Origin: Siansivirga zeaxanthinifaciens CC-SAMT-1
GTDB lineage: Bacteria > Bacteroidota > Bacteroidia > Flavobacteriales > Flavobacteriaceae
Assembly (NCBI RefSeq): GCF_000941055.1
Contig: NZ_CP007202.1
Coordinates: 1,112,001-1,176,000 of the forward strand
Length of the DNA: 64,000 nucleotides
Direction: 5' to 3'
Below the pieces are notes generated by a model. It had not been told where the DNA came from. It did no database searches and saw nothing but the letters and a program-made list of their open reading frames with translations. Positions within the stretch are counted from its first letter, which is position 1. Each line of letters opens with the position of its first letter. Of this stretch, positions 14,467-22,563 are shown in pieces. The translations under genes and the position numbers were made by a program.

Positions 14467-15498
14467 ATGAGTAAAACCAAACCCAACATATTACTTATAT
14501 ATACAGGTGGTACCATTGGTATGATAAAAGATTTTGAAACTGGCGCTCTTCGTGCTTTCGATTTTAAAACACTTTTAGAAAAAATACCAGAATTACATTT
14601 GTTAGATTGTAATATTGATACGGTCTCCTTTAATGAACCCATCGATTCCAGTAACATGAATCCTATATATTGGGTTCAAATTGCAGAATTAATAGAAACT
14701 AATTACGAGCAATTTGATGGTTTTGTTGTACTTCATGGAAGCGATACCATGAGTTATTCTGCGTCTGCATTAAGTTTTATGCTGGAAAATTTAGCTAAAC
14801 CAGTGGTGTTTACTGGCTCTCAATTGCCAATAGGAGATTTAAGAACCGATGCAAAAGAAAATTTAATAACGTCTATACAGATTGCATCACTTCAAAATAA
14901 AAACAAACCTTTAATTAAAGAAGTGTGTCTATATTTTGAATACAAATTATTTAGAGCAAACCGAACTACTAAAATAAATGCCGAACATTTTGAAGCTTTT
15001 GCATCTTATAATTATCCCGAGTTAGCAGAATCTGGAGTGCATTTAAAAGTGAATTCAGACTATTTATTTAAACCAAATTTAAAGAAGAAATTAAAAGTTC
15101 ATAAAAACTTAGATAATAACATTGCATTACTCAAGTTATTTCCTGGGATGTCTTCTGGGTTAATAAAAAGTGTTTTAAGTACACCTAATTTAAAAGCAGT
15201 AATTATTGAAACGTTTGGTTCGGGAAACTGCACCACAGAATCTTGGTTTATAAATTTATTGAAAGAGGCCATAAAAAAAGGCATACACATTATTAATGTT
15301 ACCCAATGCGCTGGCGGAAGCGTCATGATGGGGCACTATGAAACCAGTAGCGAATTAAAAAAAATAGGCGTTATTTCAGGTAAAGACATCACATCGGAAG
15401 CAGCTATATGTAAGTTAATGTATCTTTTGGGGCAGAATATTTCGGCTAAAACCTTCAAAACCATTTACGAAACACCTTTAAGAGGAGAATTGTCTTAA
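14467..15498 (+). CDS. ansA: Type I (cytoplasmic) L-asparaginase
   Basis: This 343-residue enzyme hydrolyses L-asparagine to aspartate and ammonia. Both threonine-containing active-site motifs are present: IYTGGTIGM (T13 and T16 region) and VLHGSDTMSY from H90. Lysine follows in the conserved RTDAKEN near 165. There is no signal peptide, and the length matches the type I family rather than secreted type II enzymes. It follows tatD with a 3-bp gap. tRNA-Ser lies 76 bp downstream. Confidence 0.95.
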   Translation: MSKTKPNILLIYTGGTIGMIKDFETGALRAFDFKTLLEKIPELHLLDCNIDTVSFNEPIDSSNMNPIYWVQIAELIETNYEQFDGFVVLHGSDTMSYSASALSFMLENLAKPVVFTGSQLPIGDLRTDAKENLITSIQIASLQNKNKPLIKEVCLYFEYKLFRANRTTKINAEHFEAFASYNYPELAESGVHLKVNSDYLFKPNLKKKLKVHKNLDNNIALLKLFPGMSSGLIKSVLSTPNLKAVIIETFGSGNCTTESWFINLLKEAIKKGIHIINVTQCAGGSVMMGHYETSSELKKIGVISGKDITSEAAICKLMYLLGQNISAKTFKTIYETPLRGELS

Positions 15499-15574
15499 AA
15501 TTAACCTTTAAAATTTTAGTGTTCAAACTTTTTTTTGTTATTTGACCCCCTGTAAATAAGTACAATTAAAATTT

Positions 15575-15662
15575 AGAGAGGTGGCCGAGTGGTCGAAGGC
15601 GCACGCCTGGAAAGTGTGTATACGCCAAAAGCGTATCGAGGGTTCGAATCCCTTCCTCTCTG
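15575..15662 (+). tRNA. tRNA-Ser (anticodon GGA)
   Basis: An 88-nt class II tRNA. The acceptor stem AGAGAGG (15575-15581) pairs with CCTCTCT (15655-15661) and the discriminator is G. The anticodon is GGA at 15609-15611. A long variable arm and the T loop GGTTCGAATCC are present. CCA is not encoded. Confidence 0.97.
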
Positions 15663-15697
15663 CTGTAAATTTTATGTTTTAATTGTAATTTTTTTTA

Positions 15698-15705
15698 TAC
15701 CTTTA
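15698..15705 (+). promoter_or_regulatory. -7 element upstream of exbB
   Basis: TACCTTTA matches TAnnTTTG in all but the last base and lies 32 bp before the exbB ATG. There is no clear -33 box. Confidence 0.35.
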
Positions 15706-15737
15706 ACACTTTAACTAATAAAATTAAGATCTACAAC

Positions 15738-16514
15738 ATGAAAAGATTATTTTCTATCCTTGCCATAACAGGAATGATGGCTTTTGGAACTGTTAATGCA
15801 ACTACAAATGCAAGCACAACTGCAGTAGCAACTACTGTAACAACGATGACTCAAGAAGATGACGCAGCAGCTCCTGCTGAGGAACTTGGTTTTCATCAAG
15901 AATTAAAAAAGAGGTTTATTGAAGGTGGTCCTGGATTCATGGGGATTGTATTATTATGTTTAATTCTTGGTTTAGCTATCGCTATCGAAAGAATTATCTT
16001 TTTAAATCTTTCAACAACTAACACAAAAAAATTAACTCAAAATGTAGAAGATGCACTTGCTTCAGGTGGTGTTGAGGCTGCAAAAGAGGTTTGTAGAAAT
16101 ACAAAAGGCCCTATCGCTTCTATTTTCTATCAAGGTTTAGATAGAACAGATGAAGGTTTAGATGCTGCTGAAAAAGCTGTTGTAGCTTACGGCGGTGTTC
16201 AAATGGGACAATTAGAGAAAAACGTTTCTTGGATTTCATTATTTATCGCTCTTGCTCCGATGTTAGGATTCATGGGTACGGTAATTGGTATGATTCAAGC
16301 TTTCGATAAAATTGAAGCAGCTGGTGATATGCAACCTTCATTAGTAGCAGGTGGTATTAAAGTAGCACTTTTAACAACTGTATTCGGTCTAGTAGTAGCG
16401 ATGATTCTTCAAGTTTTCTACAATTACATTATTGCTAAAATTGATAGTATCGTTAATGATATGGAAGATGCTTCTATTACATTAATGGATCTATTAATTA
16501 GAAACAAAAAGTAA
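15738..16514 (+). CDS. exbB: ExbB/TolQ/MotA family proton channel subunit
   Basis: This 258-residue protein has a cleavable-looking N-terminus (MKRLFSILAITGMMAFGTVNA), then three membrane helices (about 72-92, 165-190 and 205-230) with the family signature LLTTVFGLVVAM. With ExbD it forms the proton-driven motor that energises TonB-dependent outer-membrane transport or envelope stability. The order exbB, small membrane protein, exbD, exbD, PorT-like barrel is close-packed and on one strand. A TolQ-like role cannot be excluded by sequence. Confidence 0.9.
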   Translation: MKRLFSILAITGMMAFGTVNATTNASTTAVATTVTTMTQEDDAAAPAEELGFHQELKKRFIEGGPGFMGIVLLCLILGLAIAIERIIFLNLSTTNTKKLTQNVEDALASGGVEAAKEVCRNTKGPIASIFYQGLDRTDEGLDAAEKAVVAYGGVQMGQLEKNVSWISLFIALAPMLGFMGTVIGMIQAFDKIEAAGDMQPSLVAGGIKVALLTTVFGLVVAMILQVFYNYIIAKIDSIVNDMEDASITLMDLLIRNKK

Positions 16515-16537
16515 TAATAATTTAAAAAAACTTAATC

Positions 16538-16957
16538 ATGGATTTACATAAAATACTCAAGTATTTAGCTTATGCGCTTGGTATTATTGGTGCGATTTTT
16601 GCGCTACTAATAATGACAGGTTCAGACGGCATGATAGATAACATCTTGTATGTTACTTATGTTGTGCTTTTTGTTGTAATAGCTTTAATACTTATATATG
16701 TAGTAAAAGGCATATTCACAGGAAATATCAAAAAAACATTAATGACTGTAGGGTTGTTTTTGGCTGTAATTTTAATTTCTTATTTAATTTCTTCGGGAAC
16801 AGATTTAGATTTAAAACAGTTTAACGATAAAGGATTAGGCATCACAGAGAGCATTTCTAAAAATGTAGGAGCTGGTTTGTATGCATTTTATTTCCTTTCG
16901 TTTTTAGCTATAGGAGCCACTTTACTTTCTAGTATTAAAAAAATATTTAATAAATAA
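16538..16957 (+). CDS. Four-helix membrane protein in the exbBD operon
   Basis: This 139-residue protein has four predicted membrane helices (about 6-26, 33-56, 66-84 and 110-130) and no catalytic motif that I recognise. It lies 23 bp after exbB and ends 4 bp before the first exbD, so it is an operon member. A small membrane protein between exbB and exbD suggests an accessory part of the motor, by context only. Confidence 0.8.
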   Translation: MDLHKILKYLAYALGIIGAIFALLIMTGSDGMIDNILYVTYVVLFVVIALILIYVVKGIFTGNIKKTLMTVGLFLAVILISYLISSGTDLDLKQFNDKGLGITESISKNVGAGLYAFYFLSFLAIGATLLSSIKKIFNK

Positions 16958-16961
16958 TATT

Positions 16962-17555
16962 ATGGCAAAAAGAGCAGCACCAGAAGTAAATGCAGGCTCC
17001 ATGGCCGACATTGCGTTCTTATTATTGATATTTTTCCTTGTTACAACAACTATTGAAACAGATTCTGGTATTAACAGAAAATTACCTCCAATAGAAGATC
17101 CTAACGCAAAACCTCCAACAATTAAGCAGAAAAACATTTTTACTGTTTTATTAAATGGTAAAGACCAATTGCTTGTTGAAGATGAGGTAATGGAACTAAA
17201 GGATTTAAGAAAAGCGGCAATAGAATTTCTAGATAACGGTGGTGACGGTTCTTGTAGTTACTGTAAAGGTAAAAAAGACCCAAACTCATCTGATAATCCA
17301 GACAAAGCTATTATCTCTTTAAAGAACGAGCGTGAAACAACTTATAAAACATATATAGCAGTACAAAACGAATTAGTTGCTGCCTATAACGTTTTAAGAG
17401 ACAGAAGAGCGCCTGCATACGGTTATAAAACGTTCGCTGAAATGGAAGCGCTTTATAACGATGTTAATTGGCCAGGAAATAAAAATAAATTGAAAGATCA
17501 GATAGAAAAGATTAAGATGGCATACCCTCAAAAGCTATCTGAAGTTCAGAATTAA
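16962..17555 (+). CDS. exbD: ExbD/TolR family protein with an extended periplasmic domain
   Basis: This 197-residue protein has an N-terminal membrane helix (about 17-35). It is preceded by the conserved AGSMADIAFLLLIFF, which holds the proton-carrying aspartate D21. The periplasmic part is longer than classical ExbD (about 140 residues). It carries an unusual insert with a CSYC pair in GDGSCSYCKGKKDPNSSD (about 87-105). It probably plugs and gates the ExbB pore. A second exbD follows after 18 bp, so the motor may use a mixed ExbD dimer. Confidence 0.88.
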   Translation: MAKRAAPEVNAGSMADIAFLLLIFFLVTTTIETDSGINRKLPPIEDPNAKPPTIKQKNIFTVLLNGKDQLLVEDEVMELKDLRKAAIEFLDNGGDGSCSYCKGKKDPNSSDNPDKAIISLKNERETTYKTYIAVQNELVAAYNVLRDRRAPAYGYKTFAEMEALYNDVNWPGNKNKLKDQIEKIKMAYPQKLSEVQN

Positions 17556-17573
17556 TTAAAATTTAAACATTCT

Positions 17574-18044
17574 ATGGCTAAATTTAATAAAAAAAAGAGT
17601 GGCGATATGCCAGCAATATCTACAGCATCTTTGCCTGATATTGTATTTATGTTATTATTTTTCTTCATGGTGGCAACTGTAATGAGACAGAATACACTAA
17701 TGATTGAGAATAATTTACCATTTGCAGATCAAGTTGAAAAACTTGACAAGAAAGACTTGGTAATGTATATTTATGCAGGTAAACCAAGTGAAAACTATAA
17801 GCAATTTGGTAACGAAGCTAAAATTCAGTTAAACGATAAGTTTGCAGATGTTAATGAAATAGCTGCTTTTATTGCTGCAGAAAGAGCTTCGAAAAGAGAA
17901 GAATTAGTGCCGTATTTAACTACTGCTTTAAAAGTAGATAGTGAAGCCAATATGGGACTAATAGGAGATATTAAACAAGAATTGCGTAAAGTAAACGCAC
18001 TAAAAATTAATTACACTACCAAAAAAGGTAAGGTTACAAATTAA
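17574..18044 (+). CDS. exbD: Second ExbD/TolR family protein
   Basis: This 156-residue protein has the conserved membrane helix with its aspartate in TASLPDIVFMLLFFF (about 18-36). A periplasmic domain of about 115 residues follows, without the CXXC insert of its neighbour. It is the partner of the longer ExbD and of ExbB in a proton-motive-force motor. A strong terminator follows, ending the operon before the barrel gene. Confidence 0.9.
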   Translation: MAKFNKKKSGDMPAISTASLPDIVFMLLFFFMVATVMRQNTLMIENNLPFADQVEKLDKKDLVMYIYAGKPSENYKQFGNEAKIQLNDKFADVNEIAAFIAAERASKREELVPYLTTALKVDSEANMGLIGDIKQELRKVNALKINYTTKKGKVTN

Positions 18045-18067
18045 TTAATATTCTTAATTTTATTTTA

Positions 18068-18103
18068 AAAGCGTTTTGATTTTTTTCAAAACGCTTTTTT
18101 TTT
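18068..18103 (+). terminator. Terminator of the exbB-exbD operon
   Basis: GCGTTTTGA (18071-18079) pairs with TCAAAACGC (18086-18094) with a T-rich loop, followed by nine T residues. It is a textbook rho-independent terminator. Confidence 0.93.
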
Positions 18104-18118
18104 AAAATGTTTTAATTT

Positions 18119-18126
18119 TACCTTTA
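18119..18126 (+). promoter_or_regulatory. -7 element upstream of the PorT-like gene
   Basis: TACCTTTA lies 25 bp before the ATG and directly after the exbD terminator, so the barrel gene probably has its own promoter. Confidence 0.35.
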
Positions 18127-18151
18127 GGTTTTAGTTTATACTTCTTATTAA

Positions 18152-18847
18152 ATGAAAAGGTCCTTAATTTTAGTTTTATTATTACTGTTTTTTAAATCTG
18201 CTTTTAGCCAAGAAGAACCTTTAAATACGGTGGTAGATTCTTTGTACAGGGAAGACCAATTTTATATAGGTGTTACATATAATATCTTAGGAAATAAACC
18301 TGAAGGCTTATCACAATCGGGTTTGTCATCTGGTATTCACTTCGGATTTATAAGGGATATGCCTATTAATGAAAATAGAAATCTAGCTATTGGAATTGGA
18401 TTGGGGTATTCTATAAATTCTTATAATAACAACCTTTTAATAGAAAAGAATGGCAACAATAATTTCAGCTATTCTATTTTAGATAGTAATATAAATTTTT
18501 CTAAAAATAAATTTATCACCCAGGAATTGGAGTTGCCTGTTGAATTTAGATGGCGCTCTTCAACTCCAACGAGCTATAATTTTTGGCGATTTTATGCTGG
18601 TGTAAAAATAGGTTACATAATTCTCGATAAATATAAATTTTCAAGTGACTCCGGTGCTTTTAATATTAATAACCTTGAAGATTTTAACCGCTTAAAATAT
18701 GGTTTAACAGCTAGTTTTGGTTATAACACCTGGAATATTTACTTATATTATGGCTTAAATAACGTATTCAAAGACAGTGCTACTATTAACGGAAATCCAA
18801 TAGGTATAAATATATTAAAGGTTGGATTGATGTTTTACATCTTATAA
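18152..18847 (+). CDS. porT: PorT-like outer-membrane beta-barrel protein
   Basis: This 231-residue protein has a signal peptide (MKRSLILVLLLLFFKSAFSQ), then alternating beta strands with a late conserved FWRFYAGVKIGY segment and a C-terminal strand ending in aromatic and hydrophobic residues (KVGLMFYIL). Size and context fit PorT, an outer-membrane barrel required for type IX secretion, which often lies next to exbB/exbD genes in flavobacteria. A general opacity-like porin is the alternative. The stop abuts the convergent PAP2-like gene with no gap. Confidence 0.7.
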   Translation: MKRSLILVLLLLFFKSAFSQEEPLNTVVDSLYREDQFYIGVTYNILGNKPEGLSQSGLSSGIHFGFIRDMPINENRNLAIGIGLGYSINSYNNNLLIEKNGNNNFSYSILDSNINFSKNKFITQELELPVEFRWRSSTPTSYNFWRFYAGVKIGYIILDKYKFSSDSGAFNINNLEDFNRLKYGLTASFGYNTWNIYLYYGLNNVFKDSATINGNPIGINILKVGLMFYIL

Positions 18848-19459
18848 TTAAAGCCAATAATTCACTAATATTAATTGCGGAATTAAACCCACAAAAAAGC
18901 CCATAATGAGTTCTCTAGGGGTATGTGCTTTTAAATGCAATCTAGATGAAGCTACAGCGCCCATAATAATGCAGTTGAAAGCTATGATGTTGTTTAAGTT
19001 TATAGCAAAATGAATGCTTAAATCTATTATAAACATAAACAACCCCGAAATAGCAATCATATGAATACTGGCCTTAAATTTTACTATGGCTAATATTAAA
19101 CAAGTTAGAGATGATACCAGAATTCCAAGAAAAAAATAATAGAGTTCTATAAATTCTGAAGCTGTAATAATTCGTTTTATAATAATTAATGTTACAACAC
19201 AATTTAAGGCAAGAGGTATTAGTCTTTCGTTGGTGCTTTCTAAATTGATGGTTTTAACTTTCCCTAAAGTTTTAAGTAAAAAATACAGTAGTATGGGTAA
19301 AATAATGGTTAGAATTACCAAAGAAATGAGCTTCGCCATTATAATTTCTTTAGGCAAAATATAACGAGGTGTTTTCCAGAAATAAATGGCTACACCAAAT
19401 ACAGGAATAAATAAAGGATGAAAAAGGAGTGAAATACTTTTAAAAATACGGTCTATCAT
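18848..19459 (-). CDS. PAP2-like membrane protein
   Basis: This 203-residue integral membrane protein has about six helices. The C-terminal part SSRLHLKAHTPRELIMGFFVG keeps the Ser-Arg-x-x-x-x-x-His-x-x-x-Glu pattern of the last phosphatase motif in PAP2 proteins. The earlier motif is degenerate, so catalysis is uncertain. The start overlaps the end of rpoN by 4 nt, so the two genes are coupled. In an active form it would dephosphorylate lipid phosphates such as undecaprenyl diphosphate. Confidence 0.7.
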   Translation of the reverse strand: MIDRIFKSISLLFHPLFIPVFGVAIYFWKTPRYILPKEIIMAKLISLVILTIILPILLYFLLKTLGKVKTINLESTNERLIPLALNCVVTLIIIKRIITASEFIELYYFFLGILVSSLTCLILAIVKFKASIHMIAISGLFMFIIDLSIHFAINLNNIIAFNCIIMGAVASSRLHLKAHTPRELIMGFFVGLIPQLILVNYWL

Positions 19460-20916
19460 ATTTTTTTTCTTAAACGAGCCACAGGTAAATCTAATTGTTC
19501 CCTGTATTTTGCAACCGTACGTCGGGCAATAGGATATCCTTTTTCTTTTAAAATTGCAGCTAAAGTCTCATCGGTGAGCGGTTTCTTTTTGTTTTCTTCT
19601 TCTATAACAGTTTCTAATATTTTCTTTATTTCTTTAGTAGAAACATCTTCACCTTGATCGTTTTTCATGGATTCAGAGAAAAAATCTTTTATCAATTTAG
19701 TGCCATATGGTGTATCTACATATTTACTATTAGCAACACGAGATACTGTAGAGACATCCATAGAAATTTCATCGGCGATATCTTTTAATATCATGGGTTT
19801 TAAGTTGCGCTCGTCACCTGTTAGAAAATATTCTTTCTGGTAATTCATTATAGCACTCATGGTTATAAAAAGTGTTTGCTGGCGTTGTTTAATAGCTTCA
19901 ATAAACCATTTAGCTGCATCTAATTTTTGCTTAATAAACGCGACAGCATCTTTTTGTGATTTCGATTTTTCTTTTGATTCTTTGTAGCTATTTAACATAT
20001 CATTATAACCACGAGAAACATGCAATTCTGGTGCGTTTCTACCGTTTAGGGTAAGTTCTAATTCACCATCAATAATTCTAATTGCAAAATCTGGCACAAC
20101 ATGTTCTACAATTCTATTATTTCCCGAAAAAGAGCCTCCAGGCTTTGGGTTTAAATGTTCAATTTCATGAATAGCATCTTTAAGTTGTATCTCTGAAACA
20201 TCAAATTTTTGCAATAATTTTTTATAATGCTTCTTCGTAAACTGCTCGAAGGCGTTATCGATGATATCTATGGCTAATTCTGTATCGGGTGTTTTCTCTT
20301 TACGATGCAATTGAATACTTAAACATTCTTGCAAATTTCTGGCACCGACCCCCGCAGGATCTAATTGATGGACAATGTTTAGTATTTTATTTATTTTTTC
20401 TTCGGTAGTATATATGTTTTGTGTAAACGCTAAATCGTCCATAATATCACTTAACGACCTACGAATGTAGCCACTTTCGTCAATACTCCCCACTAGAAAT
20501 TCTGCGATTTCATAGTCTTCATCATCCAGAGTATAGGTGTTTAGCTGTGTAATTAAATGTTGTGTAAATGAGGTTCCGGCAGCATAAGGCATCGATTTTT
20601 CTTCGTCGTCGCTACTGTAGTTGTTGGCTTGGGTACGATAATCGGGAATCTCATCATCACTTAAATATTCATCTACATTTATATCGTCGTTTCCAATAGA
20701 TTCGCTATCGTTGTACTCGTCGTTTGTATTATCAAAATCAGAATCATAATCGCTTTCCAAAGCTTCCTTGCCACCTTCTAAAGCAGGATTTTCTTCAAGC
20801 TCTTGCTTAATTCTTTGCTCAAATGCTTGTGTAGGCAATTGTATCAATTTCATTAATTGAATTTGTTGCGGCGATAGTTTTTGAGATAGTTTGAATTGTA
20901 AATGTTGCTTGAGCAT
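19456..20916 (-). CDS. rpoN: RNA polymerase sigma-54 factor
   Basis: This 486-residue sigma-54 has the N-terminal activator-interacting region (LKQHLQFKLSQKLSPQQIQL, residues 2-21), a long acidic segment (about 50-115), the core-binding domain and the C-terminal DNA-binding region. The RpoN box ARRTVAKYRE is near residue 465. It needs an AAA+ enhancer-binding activator; none is in the window. It lies between asnS and the PAP2-like gene on the minus strand. Full length. Confidence 0.96.
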   Translation of the reverse strand: MLKQHLQFKLSQKLSPQQIQLMKLIQLPTQAFEQRIKQELEENPALEGGKEALESDYDSDFDNTNDEYNDSESIGNDDINVDEYLSDDEIPDYRTQANNYSSDDEEKSMPYAAGTSFTQHLITQLNTYTLDDEDYEIAEFLVGSIDESGYIRRSLSDIMDDLAFTQNIYTTEEKINKILNIVHQLDPAGVGARNLQECLSIQLHRKEKTPDTELAIDIIDNAFEQFTKKHYKKLLQKFDVSEIQLKDAIHEIEHLNPKPGGSFSGNNRIVEHVVPDFAIRIIDGELELTLNGRNAPELHVSRGYNDMLNSYKESKEKSKSQKDAVAFIKQKLDAAKWFIEAIKQRQQTLFITMSAIMNYQKEYFLTGDERNLKPMILKDIADEISMDVSTVSRVANSKYVDTPYGTKLIKDFFSESMKNDQGEDVSTKEIKKILETVIEEENKKKPLTDETLAAILKEKGYPIARRTVAKYREQLDLPVARLRKKI

Positions 20917-20968
20917 ATTATGTTTTGATAAAAAATAAAAGTAATGTTTACTTTTTTAATTTAATAAT

Positions 20969-22402
20969 TTAAAATTCGGCATTTTGAGGCGTTCTAGGAA
21001 ATGGAATTACATCTCTAATGTTGCTCATTCCGGTTACAAACATAACCAGACGTTCGAAGCCTAAACCGAAACCAGCGTGTGTGGCTGTTCCAAATTTACG
21101 CAAATCTAAGTACCACCAAAGGTCTTCTTCTGGAATATTAATGGCAGCCATTTTTTGTTTTAAAACCTCTAAACGTTCTTCGCGTTGTGCACCACCTACA
21201 ATTTCTCCAATTCCTGGAAAGAGAATATCCATGGCGCGAACTGTTTTTCCATCGTCGTTTAAACGCATATAGAAGGCTTTAATGTTTGCAGGATAATCGA
21301 AGAGTATTACAGGACATTTAAAGTGTTTTTCTACCAAGTAGCGCTCGTGTTCACTTTGTAAATCTGCTCCCCACTCGTTAATTATATATTTAAATTTCTT
21401 TTTCTTGTTTGGTTTACTTTCACGTAAAATATCGATGGCTTCCGTATAACTAACGCGTTTAAAGTTGTTTTCTGTTACAAAACTTAATTTTTCCTTTAAA
21501 GTCATGTCACTGCGCTGGTCTTGAGGTTTAGATTTTTCTTCGTCTTGCAAACGTTTATCCAGAAAATCTAAATCTTCTTTATTGTTTGTAAGAATGTATG
21601 ATATTACAAATTTTAGAAAGTCTTCAGCTAAATCCATATTGCCCGCCAAATCCATGAAAGCGACTTCGGGTTCAATCATCCAAAATTCTGCTAAATGTCG
21701 AGAAGTATTGGAGTTTTCGGCTCTAAACGTTGGTCCGAAGGTATATACTTTACCTAAAGACATGGCATAGGTTTCTGCTTCTAATTGTCCTGAAACGGTT
21801 AAGTTTGTTTCCTTTCCGAAGAAATCTTTAGAATAATCTATATGGCCTTGATCGTTTAAAGGCGGGTTTTTAGCATCTAAACTGGTTACGCGAAACATTT
21901 CGCCAGCACCTTCGGCATCGCTACCAGTAATTATAGGCGCATGCATGTAGAAAAAGCCATTATCATTAAAATATTTATGAATAGCGAACGATAACGAAGA
22001 ACGTAATCGCATTACTGCACTAAACGTATTTGTACGGGTACGTAAATGGGCATTTTCTCTTAAAAATTCAAAGGAATGTTTTTTGGGTTGAATGGGATAT
22101 GTTTCAGGGTCTGATTCTCCTAAAACCTTCAAATCTGTTACCTGAATTTCTACATTTTGCCCTTTTCCCTGACTCTCAACAAGGTTTCCAATAACATGAA
22201 TTGCAGCGCCTGTATTGATTTTTTTTAAGAGAGATTCGTCAAATTTTTCAAAATCAACAACACATTGTATGTTATTAATGGTAGAGCCGTCGTTTAAAGC
22301 TATAAATCGATTGGCTCTAAAGGTTCGTACCCAACCTTTAATTTCAACTTCTGTAAGACTTATATTTTGTGTTAATAATTCTGAAACTGTTTTTGATTTC
22401 AT
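20969..22402 (-). CDS. asnS: Asparagine-tRNA ligase
   Basis: This 477-residue class II aminoacyl-tRNA synthetase charges tRNA-Asn. An OB-fold anticodon-binding domain (about 10-105) precedes the catalytic core with motif 2 ([21 protein letters not shown], about 225-245). Motif 3 is [12 protein letters not shown] near the C-terminus. The residues and length fit AsnRS rather than AspRS, which has an extra insertion. rpoN follows 52 bp downstream on the same strand. Confidence 0.96.
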   Translation of the reverse strand: MKSKTVSELLTQNISLTEVEIKGWVRTFRANRFIALNDGSTINNIQCVVDFEKFDESLLKKINTGAAIHVIGNLVESQGKGQNVEIQVTDLKVLGESDPETYPIQPKKHSFEFLRENAHLRTRTNTFSAVMRLRSSLSFAIHKYFNDNGFFYMHAPIITGSDAEGAGEMFRVTSLDAKNPPLNDQGHIDYSKDFFGKETNLTVSGQLEAETYAMSLGKVYTFGPTFRAENSNTSRHLAEFWMIEPEVAFMDLAGNMDLAEDFLKFVISYILTNNKEDLDFLDKRLQDEEKSKPQDQRSDMTLKEKLSFVTENNFKRVSYTEAIDILRESKPNKKKKFKYIINEWGADLQSEHERYLVEKHFKCPVILFDYPANIKAFYMRLNDDGKTVRAMDILFPGIGEIVGGAQREERLEVLKQKMAAINIPEEDLWWYLDLRKFGTATHAGFGLGFERLVMFVTGMSNIRDVIPFPRTPQNAEF

Positions 22403-22563
22403 GTGCTATTATGCTTTTTTAATGCTATTAGTTATCAATTATTTAATCACCTGTTTTTTTAAATTCGAGTGTAATCAGAATTTAACAAGTTATTATTTAA
22501 TATGTAAATATAAAAAAAGCTTACGTGGTATTAACCAACTAATTTTTAAAGAAATCTTAAATT

